Source of the DNA: Ignavibacteriota bacterium
GTDB lineage: Bacteria > Bacteroidota > Kapaibacteriia > Palsa-1295
Length of the DNA: 13,001 nucleotides
Assembly (NCBI GenBank): GCA_003151215.1
Contig: PLXB01000350.1
Coordinates: forward strand, 1 to 13,001
Reading direction: 5' to 3'
Position numbers and translations under genes: made by a program
The notes under the pieces: generated by a model
Seen by the model: the letters and a program-made list of their open reading frames with translations, nothing else
Database searches by the model: none
What the model was told of the DNA's origin: nothing
Part shown: positions 6,497-12,258 of the stretch, one piece after another
Numbering within the stretch: position 1 is the stretch's first letter
How the letters are laid out: each line of letters begins with the position of its first letter

Positions 6497-6949
6497 TCAA
6501 TCAGTAATAGCGGAAATGCTGTCAACAGGCTCCCATAGTTCAATCTTGTTGCCTTCAGAATCCATAATATGGATGAATTTTCCGAAGTCGTACGTTGTAA
6601 TCTCATCAAGTATGGTTACTCCGTTTTCTTTGAGTTTGACGAGGAGCCCTTCCATATTCTGAACCCGGTAGTTGATCATAAATTCCTTTTTTGAAGGCGC
6701 GAAATATTCACTTCCTTTTTTAAAAAGATTCCATGCGAGAGTGCCGACTTCCTCAGGTTTGTTGAGATTTCTGAATTCAAAACTATAATAACCATGCTCA
6801 TTGATATCAAGCCCCAAATTTTTGGCATACCACTCTCTTGTATCCTTCGGACTATCGGAAAAAAAGGAAATGCCGCCAATGCCAGTTATCTTTGGTATTG
6901 TGACGGTGAGTGAAGTTGAGTTCTCTGTTTTATTTTTTTGGTCTTCCAT
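6497..6949 (-). CDS. VOC-family (glyoxalase/bleomycin-resistance fold) protein
   Basis: A 150-residue protein with one VOC module pair. After a polar N-terminus, ITGIGGISFFSDSPKDTREWYAKNLGL is the first beta-alpha-beta unit and VQNMEGLLVKLKENGVTI...FIHIMDSEGNKIELWEP is the last, ending in the usual metal-ligand glutamate (IELWEP). The histidine normally found early in the first strand is replaced (GGISFF), so the metal site may be incomplete and catalysis is doubtful. Substrate unknown. It starts 89 nt after the DUF4199 gene; the gap has a -7-like TATTTTTG (6984-6991) and a GAGAGGGTTGGGGTGAGG repeat word, so it may be co-transcribed or have its own promoter. Confidence 0.9.
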   Translation of the reverse strand: MEDQKNKTENSTSLTVTIPKITGIGGISFFSDSPKDTREWYAKNLGLDINEHGYYSFEFRNLNKPEEVGTLAWNLFKKGSEYFAPSKKEFMINYRVQNMEGLLVKLKENGVTILDEITTYDFGKFIHIMDSEGNKIELWEPVDSISAITD

Positions 6950-6983
6950 ATAGTTTGTTTTTTAGTTGTCAAATCACAGCTTG

Positions 6984-7028
6984 CAAAAATACGACCTCAC
7001 CCCAACCCTCTCCTTGAAAAGCAGAGGG
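6984..7028 (-). promoter_or_regulatory. Possible promoter inside a GAGAGGGTTGGGGTGAGG repeat
   Basis: TATTTTTG (minus strand, 6984-6991) matches TAnnTTTG 34 nt before the VOC ATG. Just upstream, 6994-7028 holds CCCTCTGC-TTTTCAAG-GAGAGGG and TTGGGGTGAGG, a word common as an intergenic repeat in many bacteria, which can fold into a small hairpin. Whether this terminates, initiates or does neither is unclear. Confidence 0.35.
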
Positions 7029-7038
7029 AGCCAAATAT

Positions 7039-7572
7039 TTATCCCCCGGTAATTTTCGGCTTGCGTTTTAGGATAAGCGCGCAAATAACGCTGATCAACA
7101 GGCCGACGGGAAAGATCTCGAGGAAGGTCATACCGAGTTCGAAGAACGGATTACCATACATCTGCTTCCACTCAGCCATCTCTTTCGTTTTGGCGACGAT
7201 GACCGAATCAGTCGCGCCGCTTTTTTTCAGAGAATTCACCATTTGCGCTGCATACTTATCCGCAAAATCGGGCATAGCGATCGACGAATAAATTTTCCAG
7301 CCGACGACATAGAACACCGAAGCGATGATCGAGATATAGAGGCCGATAAGAAATCCCCTGCCGAAGGTCACGCTGCCGCCTGAATAATTATCGCGGTAAT
7401 TGCGGATGCCGAAGAAGATCATCGAAAGCGAAACGATCATCGTGGCATAGCCAATTACCATCGATGTTGAGGAACCCTCGCTCGAAGCAGATACCATCGA
7501 AAACGAGATCACAATTAAAGCGACAATGATCAGTCCGGCAATAACGCCATAGGTTAAAACGACTTTACGCAT
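7039..7572 (-). CDS. DUF4199 family inner-membrane protein
   Basis: A 177-residue protein with four predicted membrane helices: about residues 5-28 (VVLTYGVIAGLIIVALIVI), 38-57 (SMVIGYATMIVSLSMIFFGI), 74-96 (GFLIGLYISIIASVFYVVGW) and 146-168 (LGMTFLEIFPVGLLISVICA), with the signature RNYRDNYSGGSVTFGRGF after helix 2 and a soluble helical loop between helices 3 and 4 (about 97-140). This is the standard layout of DUF4199, a family seen mostly in Bacteroidota and without known function. It lies 126 nt downstream of the membrane-anchored LuxR-type gene and has an excellent promoter of its own at 7618-7648, making it a plausible target of that regulator. No Shine-Dalgarno site. Confidence 0.9.
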   Translation of the reverse strand: MRKVVLTYGVIAGLIIVALIVISFSMVSASSEGSSTSMVIGYATMIVSLSMIFFGIRNYRDNYSGGSVTFGRGFLIGLYISIIASVFYVVGWKIYSSIAMPDFADKYAAQMVNSLKKSGATDSVIVAKTKEMAEWKQMYGNPFFELGMTFLEIFPVGLLISVICALILKRKPKITGG

Positions 7573-7617
7573 AGCAAGTTATGATTATAGGTTATTTCGA
7601 ATACATGATTTGAACGG

Positions 7618-7648
7618 CAAATATACCTATTTCCAACTGAAATGTCAA
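7618..7648 (-). promoter_or_regulatory. Bacteroidota-type promoter of the DUF4199 gene
   Basis: On the minus strand TTG (7646-7648), a 20-nt spacer, then TATATTTG (7618-7625): this fits the Bacteroidota housekeeping pattern TTG-N19..21-TAnnTTTG. It is the best promoter match in the window and leaves a leader of about 40 nt before ATG 7572. Confidence 0.65.
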
Positions 7649-7698
7649 TAGCACTTTAGTGTATTTCTTTATAAAAAAAGGTTATTAGCACTTTTGAG

Positions 7699-8130
7699 TT
7701 ACTCTATCAGACCTATACGGCGGGCTTTCTCGATAGCCTGAGTGCGGCGCTCGGCTTCAAGCTTCCGGAATAAGGTCGAAGTATGTTTTTTCACGGTATT
7801 GAGAGAAAGGAATAACCTATCGGCGATTTCCTGATTTGAATGCCCGGCAGCGATCAGATGAAGAACTTCACTTTCGCGTGGGCTGATCCCAAGATCGGCC
7901 GGAGATATCCGAGTGGATGAAGTCCCGTCAGCAAGTATTGCAGTTGGTATCCTATGAGTTGCTGTCAACTTTCGGCCTATCCAAAGACCGAGCAATGTAA
8001 AAATCAGGGCAATGACGCCAACATAGTACTCCATCTTCAAGTCGTAAACAAGGTATTTATAGTCAACGAGCTTTAGCAGGAACAGCAATCCTGCCATCGA
8101 AAGAGCATATAAATAGGTCGAACGTTTCAT
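7699..8130 (-). CDS. Membrane-anchored LuxR-type HTH transcription regulator
   Basis: A 143-residue protein with two N-terminal membrane helices (about residues 6-23 and 35-54, joined by KLVDYKYLVYDLKMEYY), a short linker, then a LuxR/GerE helix-turn-helix at about 80-141: LGISPRESEVLHLIAAGHSNQEIA, then LFLSLNTVKKHTSTLFRKL, with the usual S/T-V-K-x-H recognition helix. There is no receiver or ligand domain, so the membrane part is the only possible sensor. Such short anchored LuxR proteins are often found beside DUF4199 genes in Bacteroidota, as here. A TATCTTTG box ends 5 nt before the ATG, so the message may be leaderless. The 5S-type terminator of the gene above lies only about 20 nt before this box. 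Confidence 0.9.
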   Translation of the reverse strand: MKRSTYLYALSMAGLLFLLKLVDYKYLVYDLKMEYYVGVIALIFTLLGLWIGRKLTATHRIPTAILADGTSSTRISPADLGISPRESEVLHLIAAGHSNQEIADRLFLSLNTVKKHTSTLFRKLEAERRTQAIEKARRIGLIE

Positions 8131-8135
8131 GGGTG

Positions 8136-8143
8136 CAAAGATA
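8136..8143 (-). promoter_or_regulatory. -7 promoter box TATCTTTG of the LuxR-type gene
   Basis: Exact TAnnTTTG match ending 5 nt before ATG 8130. With the usual start 4-7 nt after the box, transcription would begin at or next to the start codon. The T-tract of the upstream terminator occupies the -33 area. Confidence 0.5.
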
Positions 8144-8158
8144 CAAAAATACGCTATA

Positions 8159-8188
8159 AAAAACCCGCCAACACAGAGCGATGGCGGG
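8159..8188 (-). terminator. 5S-type rho-independent terminator (repeat copy)
   Basis: On the minus strand CCCGCCAT...TTGGCGGG followed by TTTTTT. The 7-bp stem CCCGCCA/TGGCGGG is identical to that behind the real 5S gene. It lies after the secreted BNR gene (stop 8328) and should end that unit. Confidence 0.8.
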
Positions 8189-8199
8189 TGATCATAAAA

Positions 8200-8290
8200 C
8201 CCCTGGCGACGACCTACTTTCCCAAACCTGACTGGCTAAGTTATTCGCCGCAGTGAATTTGGAATGGGAAGGAGATACACCGCTAATCTT
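8200..8290 (-). pseudogene. 5S rRNA pseudogene fragment
   Basis: Bases 8200-8241 are identical over 42 nt to the 3' end of the 5S gene (12259-12300). Beyond that the copy departs: the 5S middle (CAGTTAAGCCCTCGAGAGCC) is missing and replaced by AATTCACTGCGGCGAAT (8243-8259), after which TCCTTCCCATTCC (8261-8273) again resembles 5S CTCTTCCCATTCC. So it is a 5S copy with an internal replacement, not a working rRNA. The 5S terminator follows it at the normal distance. It fills the gap between two genes, both on the minus strand. Confidence 0.75.
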
Positions 8291-8327
8291 TTAATAGCCC
8301 CACTCGGCGTAAATTCTGTATTCTGAA

Positions 8328-9689
8328 TCAATTATGAATTAGCGACACCGATAGTCGCTGTACATTCGTGTTCATTCTAACGATGCATTCATACATCCCC
8401 GCAGCCATTCCGTTCGCCTCCCATGAAAACTTGTGTTCGCCTGCAGTTAGCTCGCCCGAATATATCCGCGCAACTTGGGTTCCGAGCATACTGACTACAC
8501 TAACTTCCGCAAAACCGCTTTCGGTAGAGGTGAAGTTTATTTTTGTGGACTGAAAAGCTGGATTGGGAAACGCGCTCAGAGCATTATTTGATGAATGTGA
8601 AGTTTCCACAGAGTTTGAGTTTATCATCTGCGAAAGCAATCTTCGATGGACAGTACCACCTACTCCAGAGCCGGCAAAAAGATACGATCCGCATACAATG
8701 ATCGGACCATAAAATGCAAAATCTGTACTATCACCGACCACGGTCCAGTTTGTACCATTATTGGTCGAAAGAAAAACCTTGCCCACACTAACTGAGGGAC
8801 GGTATATTTTCGCATGACTCACTGCAAATATATTCGAACCAGTCACAGCAAAGTCATCAATTTCAGTAGTTCCGATACCTGTAGAGCCGCCATTTGCCGA
8901 TGCCCAACTTACTCCGTTATTGGTCGATATATATACGCCACTATCCATCGTACCTGCGAAAAGATTCGAGCCGCTTACTGCAAGCGAAAGAACAGCGGTA
9001 TCCACGAAGCCGCCGGATACGGGATATATATCCGTAAGACCGTTGCTCGTTTTTTCCCAAGTGTTGCCATTGTCGCCAGAGCGAAAAACACCAGTATAAG
9101 ATGCGGCAAAGATCATTGGAGAAGGTGAACTTTCCCCAATAACTGCAAAGGCAGTGACAGAGGCGCCCCCCAAGGCCTGACTTATAGATGTCCAAGTTAG
9201 ACCATAATCCGTCGAACGAAAAGTATTATAATCTGTCTGAGCAAAAACAGTCGCGCCGCTTACTCCAAGAGCAGAAACTGAAGAGTCCGCTAAACCAACA
9301 GGGGCCCAGTTTGTACCATTATTGGTCGTCCGATAAACACCTCCGGGTGCAAATACCGGAGCGTCCTCACTAGCCCCGAGAAAGAGTATCGGTGAAGAAG
9401 TGTTCGGACCGATCACGGCAAGAGTATTGACAGAGACACCGGGCAAACCTTGATATTTCCAGGTCGTACCGATATCCGTCGAGAGATACACACCGCCTCC
9501 GGAGCCGCCCACGGGACCGTAATTTCCCATGAAGAGCATTGGCGACGAAGTATTCCCGCCGGTTACTGCAAAAGCTTGAGCAAACTGTGAGCCAGTCAAA
9601 CTACTTACTACCCATTGTGCATTTGCATTGGATGTGGTAGAGAAGATAAGAGTCAGTATCGAGATGATAAATACGAAGTTCTTTTTCAT
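8328..9689 (-). CDS. Secreted BNR/beta-propeller-like protein with type IX sorting domain
   Basis: A 453-residue protein. Residues 1-25 are a Sec signal peptide (MKKNFVFIISILTLIFS...ANAQ). About 26-350 hold some seven repeats of 40-50 residues, each with a strand like AVSGSNLFAGT, a GGVY or GVYISTNNG turn and W (STNNGVSWASA, TTNNGTNWAPV, STDYGLTWTSI, SGDNGNTWEKT). These are BNR/sialidase-type Asp-box repeats (S-x-N/D-x-G-x-x-W) and should form a beta propeller. About 372-453 is a T9SS sorting domain: LSAFPNPAFQSTKINF, MLGTQVARIYSG, AAGMYECIV. It is probably surface-exposed. No catalytic sialidase residues are evident, so a binding or structural role is more likely than an enzyme. A 23-nt stretch recurs exactly at 8745-8767 and 9306-9328, showing recent repeat exchange. 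Confidence 0.9.
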   Translation of the reverse strand: MKKNFVFIISILTLIFSTTSNANAQWVVSSLTGSQFAQAFAVTGGNTSSPMLFMGNYGPVGGSGGGVYLSTDIGTTWKYQGLPGVSVNTLAVIGPNTSSPILFLGASEDAPVFAPGGVYRTTNNGTNWAPVGLADSSVSALGVSGATVFAQTDYNTFRSTDYGLTWTSISQALGGASVTAFAVIGESSPSPMIFAASYTGVFRSGDNGNTWEKTSNGLTDIYPVSGGFVDTAVLSLAVSGSNLFAGTMDSGVYISTNNGVSWASANGGSTGIGTTEIDDFAVTGSNIFAVSHAKIYRPSVSVGKVFLSTNNGTNWTVVGDSTDFAFYGPIIVCGSYLFAGSGVGGTVHRRLLSQMINSNSVETSHSSNNALSAFPNPAFQSTKINFTSTESGFAEVSVVSMLGTQVARIYSGELTAGEHKFSWEANGMAAGMYECIVRMNTNVQRLSVSLIHN

Positions 9690-9693
9690 GTCA

Positions 9694-9701
9694 CAAAAAT
9701 A
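9694..9701 (-). promoter_or_regulatory. -7 promoter box TATTTTTG of the BNR-repeat gene
   Basis: Exact TAnnTTTG match ending 4 nt before ATG 9689, implying a leaderless or nearly leaderless message. No clear TTG at -33. Confidence 0.45.
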
Positions 9702-9764
9702 CGCTTTTAATTATATGAACTGGTAAAATACGAGCAAATCCATGAGAGAATAAAGTTTAATAAA

Positions 9765-9785
9765 ATAAAAAACCCGCCAACGCAT
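9765..9785 (-). repeat. Broken half of the 5S-type terminator
   Basis: On the minus strand TGCGTTGGCGGGTTTTTTATTTT: the descending arm and T-tract of the 5S terminator, without the ascending arm CCCGCCA. The hairpin cannot form, so this is not expected to terminate by itself. About 35 nt beyond the T-tract still resemble the flank behind the real 5S terminator (AAACTTT...ATGGATTTG against AAACTTT...AAGGATTG). Confidence 0.6.
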
Positions 9786-9791
9786 GAGCTT

Positions 9792-9827
9792 CCCCAATTT
9801 TACATTTTACATTTTTAATTTTACATT
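9792..9827 (-). repeat. AT-rich dispersed repeat between 5S fragment and terminator remnant
   Basis: Contains the same AT-rich word as 4794-4821, with one extra ATGTAAA unit. It sits where the 5S 3' end and the first terminator arm would be, so it has replaced them by insertion and deletion. Confidence 0.6.
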
Positions 9828-9833
9828 ATTATG

Positions 9834-9880
9834 CCTGACTGGCTAAGTATCATCGGCTCTCGAGGGCTTAACTGCTCTGT
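9834..9880 (-). repeat. 5S rRNA-derived fragment (47 nt identical to 5S core)
   Basis: Identical over 47 nt to 12286-12332 of the real 5S gene: on the minus strand ACAGAGCAGTTAAGCCC through ACTTAGCCAGTCAGG. The first about 45 and last about 27 nt of 5S are absent or diverged. It lies just downstream of the AlbA_2 gene (stop 9916). The perfect identity indicates a recent copy or ongoing gene conversion with the rrn locus. Confidence 0.8.
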
Positions 9881-9915
9881 TTGGAAAATGTAGGGACAGA
9901 ATCTGCGGAAGTATG

Positions 9916-10869
9916 CTAAAAAGAAATAATTTGAATAACAGTAATAATTTCCGTAGGTATAAGCTGTTGCCCTAATTTATTGTGCATCTTCTCGAGTGCG
10001 TCAAGCAAAATTTGTTTGTTTATTTGGCCAACAATAGGATTTCCGCTACTCCATAAGGTGTATTCAATCTCTCCATTGTGCCAATCAACATCTTTCCCAA
10101 TGTAATAAGGATGACTAATTCTAATAGAATATCTTTTCGTCTTTTTATGGAATATAGGCGAGCTTACATTATTGCCTTCATTATAGTTTGAAAAAATTTT
10201 ATAAATGAATCCATTTGGAAGTCGCGGATCATTCTTCTCGAGCCAATGCCATGGAATTCCAACATGAATCTGAAAATTTTGAGGAATCGGACCAGCTACG
10301 TGTGTTAAATCGACAAGCAATTCATAATCATCCTTACGAAACCCGCCTGGAAAAGACGTTGTGTCCTGTAGAGAAAATAAAATTTCAAACTTTGGATCCT
10401 TACTTCGGTTCATTACATCCCGCACTTCGTAATCTTCCATCGCTTCAATGTGAAAGTTGAATCGCTTATGATATCTTTTGTCGTCCGCCATATGTGCAGT
10501 ATGGCTTTGAGGAACATCTACAACATAAACGTAGCCAGGAATTGAAGGGCATTCCACTTTCTGAATGTGGAAATTTTCTATCCTAGGAGGAATCTCGGCG
10601 ATAATCTGATCAAGAGTTTCCTTAGATACCCCGACTGTGCTAACATCTTCCAATTCGTCAGGGATATTGTTAACACCTAAAGAATCTTTTTTTTCTTTCA
10701 TCCCATAAATAATCGTACCACCGGCAGAATTCGCCATTGCCGAAACATCTTTCCTAATTTCCTTATTATTTTTTAAGGAAGGTGCACCCTTATACTCAAG
10801 AGTAGTATTTTCTTCTTGAGTCGAGGAAATCAATCCTAATAAACGCGTCTCATTCCATTGCTCACTCAT
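9916..10869 (-). CDS. Schlafen/AlbA_2-domain protein
   Basis: A 317-residue protein. Residues about 20-140 form an AlbA_2 (Schlafen-type) domain: TLEYKGAP (E25, K27) near the start, KDVSAMANSAGGTIIYGMKE at about 40-59, a helix QIIAEIPPRIENF, a strand VYVVDVPQS and KRYHKRFNFHIEAMEDYEV near its end. AlbA_2 domains bind nucleic acid; some act as RNases, and many occur in regulators and phage-defence genes. The C-terminal half (about 150-317) is not recognised; it has beta-rich aromatic segments (HVGIPWHWLEKNDPR, YSIRISHPYYIGKD). It starts 4 nt after the stop of the preceding gene, so the two are tightly co-transcribed. The pair is more AT-rich than the flanking genes, which hints at horizontal transfer. 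Confidence 0.8.
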   Translation of the reverse strand: MSEQWNETRLLGLISSTQEENTTLEYKGAPSLKNNKEIRKDVSAMANSAGGTIIYGMKEKKDSLGVNNIPDELEDVSTVGVSKETLDQIIAEIPPRIENFHIQKVECPSIPGYVYVVDVPQSHTAHMADDKRYHKRFNFHIEAMEDYEVRDVMNRSKDPKFEILFSLQDTTSFPGGFRKDDYELLVDLTHVAGPIPQNFQIHVGIPWHWLEKNDPRLPNGFIYKIFSNYNEGNNVSSPIFHKKTKRYSIRISHPYYIGKDVDWHNGEIEYTLWSSGNPIVGQINKQILLDALEKMHNKLGQQLIPTEIITVIQIISF

Positions 10870-10873
10870 AATT

Positions 10874-11467
10874 TCACGACTGACCAGTTATCCAAAGCAG
10901 TTTGTCAAATAGCCTGTTTTTACGGATAATTTTAATCTGTTTAACTTCCTTATAACGGTTCTCGATTTCTTGAACGAAAGGTTCGGCATATTGACTAAGT
11001 AGTTCGATTCGGGATTCATTTTTCGACCTGAACTCTTCCAACAACGAAGAAAAATTCTCATACCGATTAGAACTTTCACCGAGTGCTTTTCGAGCAAGCG
11101 AATCCATTGGTAGTATCTTCCATGGATTATTCAAAAATAATACCTTTGAAGCAAGTGATCTCGGAATACCACCATGTGTCATACCTTGACCATGAATATG
11201 TTCCGCAAACTTATCCACTTCAGAGCCTTTCTTACTCTCACACCATTCTTTCGTAAGGTCAATTAGCCTTTCAGTACTACCACTGACAATATTGCGGATG
11301 ATCCTGAATTCGATCAGGAAACGATAGAAACTTCCATCCTCTTTACTTGAGAATTTTTCTTTAGTGATTTTCCCGTTTAAGAACTTGTGAAAGCTTTGAA
11401 TGTATGCCAGATCGGTTTCATAATACCGCAGAAAATCGCCAAAGGTTTTTACATCGATAGGATTCAT
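10874..11467 (-). CDS. Protein of unknown function, partner of the AlbA_2 gene
   Basis: A 197-residue, lysine- and arginine-rich, mostly helical protein without signal peptide or membrane segment. The most conserved-looking part is at about 95-130: GMTHGGIPRSLASKVLFLNN, then PWKILPMDSLARKAL. The pattern R-S-L-A-S-K ... P ... P-x-D-S-x-A/V-R-K-A-L resembles a motif I recall from uncharacterised helical proteins that somewhat recall HhH-type DNA glycosylases, but I cannot name a family. It is the first gene of a two-gene unit with the AlbA_2 protein and has its own promoter (11472-11500). AT-rich relative to neighbours. It is plausible as part of a small accessory or defence cassette; that is inference from the partner and composition only. 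Confidence 0.75.
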   Translation of the reverse strand: MNPIDVKTFGDFLRYYETDLAYIQSFHKFLNGKITKEKFSSKEDGSFYRFLIEFRIIRNIVSGSTERLIDLTKEWCESKKGSEVDKFAEHIHGQGMTHGGIPRSLASKVLFLNNPWKILPMDSLARKALGESSNRYENFSSLLEEFRSKNESRIELLSQYAEPFVQEIENRYKEVKQIKIIRKNRLFDKLLWITGQS

Positions 11468-11471
11468 TCAG

Positions 11472-11500
11472 CAAAATTACGGAATCTTTATAATACACAA
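11472..11500 (-). promoter_or_regulatory. Bacteroidota-type promoter of the two-gene AlbA_2 unit
   Basis: On the minus strand TTG (11498-11500), 18 nt, then TAATTTTG (11472-11479), ending 4 nt before ATG 11467. Spacing is slightly short of the usual 19-21. The TTG directly follows the T-tract of the terminator at 11502-11534, so terminator and promoter abut. Confidence 0.5.
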
Positions 11501-11501
11501 T

Positions 11502-11555
11502 AAAAAAAACCCGCCAACGCAGAGCGATGGCGGGTTATCATAAAACCCCTGGCGT
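11502..11555 (-). terminator. 5S-type rho-independent terminator with last bases of 5S (repeat copy)
   Basis: Minus strand: CGCCAGGGG (the 5S 3' end, 11547-11555), TTTTATGATAA, then stem CCCGCCA (11528-11534) and TGGCGGG (11510-11516) and a T8 tract. It starts about 6 nt after the VapC-like stop codon (11561) and should end the toxin-antitoxin transcript. Only about 9 nt of 5S remain. Confidence 0.82.
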
Positions 11556-11560
11556 CCTGA

Positions 11561-11935
11561 TCATTTTTTTTCAAAGTAGCGCACGTTCGGAAGATTCTCA
11601 AAATGCCCATCCGTAGTCCAAACTTCGGCGGCGTTTGCGAGTGCCGTTGCATAAATGATTGCGTCAGCCATTGCCAGCTTATGTTCTCTCGAAACATTGG
11701 ATGCTTCAACAGCAAGTGCCTCTTCAAGTGGAATGAACCGTCCGCGTCTCATGAAGGATACTGCCTTATTCGCAGCCTCTGTCCCCCGCTGTACTGCAAT
11801 TCGTTTATGCACTTCGTAAACTACGATAGAAGGCACGATTAAATTTTGGTGATCTTCGATAACCGGCGAAAATTCGGACGCAAGTTTACCTTCGCCAAAG
11901 AACTCAAGCCATGCAGAAGAATCTGCAACGTTCAT
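11561..11935 (-). CDS. PIN-domain toxin, VapC-like ribonuclease
   Basis: A 124-residue single PIN domain. The four acidic residues expected for the Mg2+-dependent RNase site are visible: D5 in NVADSSAWLEFF, E41 in VVYEVHKR, D91 in LAMADAIIYATA and D109 in VWTTDGHFENLP. Length and order match VapC toxins, which cleave tRNA or rRNA when not neutralised. Its ATG overlaps the stop codon of the preceding small gene by 4 nt (ATGA, 11932-11935), the normal layout of antitoxin-toxin operons. The 5S-type terminator follows directly. All key residues are present, so an active toxin is likely. Confidence 0.92.
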   Translation of the reverse strand: MNVADSSAWLEFFGEGKLASEFSPVIEDHQNLIVPSIVVYEVHKRIAVQRGTEAANKAVSFMRRGRFIPLEEALAVEASNVSREHKLAMADAIIYATALANAAEVWTTDGHFENLPNVRYFEKK

Positions 11936-12174
11936 ATCCTGTCTTCTTCTTCGCGATAAACTTCGGTATCGATTCCTTTGACGAATCCACGCATAGAAAG
12001 GGCATCCCGGCGGTACGACTCATCTTCATCAGTGGTTTGCTTCGTGACACTCTGAAGCCGGGCATATTCTTCTTCTGAAATATACGTAATTCGGGCATGA
12101 GCTTTTTTTAACTCAGCCATAGTCTTGTCGAAGTTTGGATCGACTTGCTTATTCTTAACAACTAATACTTTCAT
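11932..12174 (-). CDS. Antitoxin of the PIN-domain toxin, VapB-like
   Basis: An 80-residue protein, highly charged, directly upstream of and overlapping the PIN toxin by 4 nt, which identifies it as the likely antitoxin. The N-terminus (MKVLVVKNKQVDP...FDKTMAELKKAHARITYIS) could hold a small DNA-binding or dimerisation unit; the C-terminus ends in an acidic tail (DTEVYREEEDRI) of the kind that covers the PIN active site. I do not recognise the DNA-binding fold (not an obvious AbrB or RHH). Antitoxins usually repress their own promoter; the 40-nt upstream stretch between the rrn terminator and ATG 12174 has no convincing TAnnTTTG box. Confidence 0.8.
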   Translation of the reverse strand: MKVLVVKNKQVDPNFDKTMAELKKAHARITYISEEEYARLQSVTKQTTDEDESYRRDALSMRGFVKGIDTEVYREEEDRI

Positions 12175-12214
12175 ATAATAGAATACAATCCTTCATAGAA
12201 GAAAGTTTATAAAT

Positions 12215-12247
12215 AAAAAAAACCCGCCAACGCGTAGCGATGGCGGG
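12215..12247 (-). terminator. Rho-independent terminator of the rRNA operon
   Basis: Minus strand: CCCGCCA (12241-12247), loop with TCGCTACGCGT, TGGCGGG (12223-12229), then T8. It lies 11 nt after the 5S 3' end. This is the apparent parent of the copies at 11502-11534, 8159-8188 and 6405-6435. Confidence 0.88.
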
Positions 12248-12258
12248 TATTAATAAAA

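Noticed and set aside
8342..8358. Hairpin GCGAC-N7-GTCGC as a terminator of the BNR gene
   Set aside because: It lies inside the last codons of the gene and has no T-tract; the 5S-type terminator at 8159-8188 is the better candidate.
6405..12247. CRISPR-like array from recurring hairpin repeats
   Set aside because: Copies are kilobases apart, differ in length and have whole genes between them; no cas genes are present.
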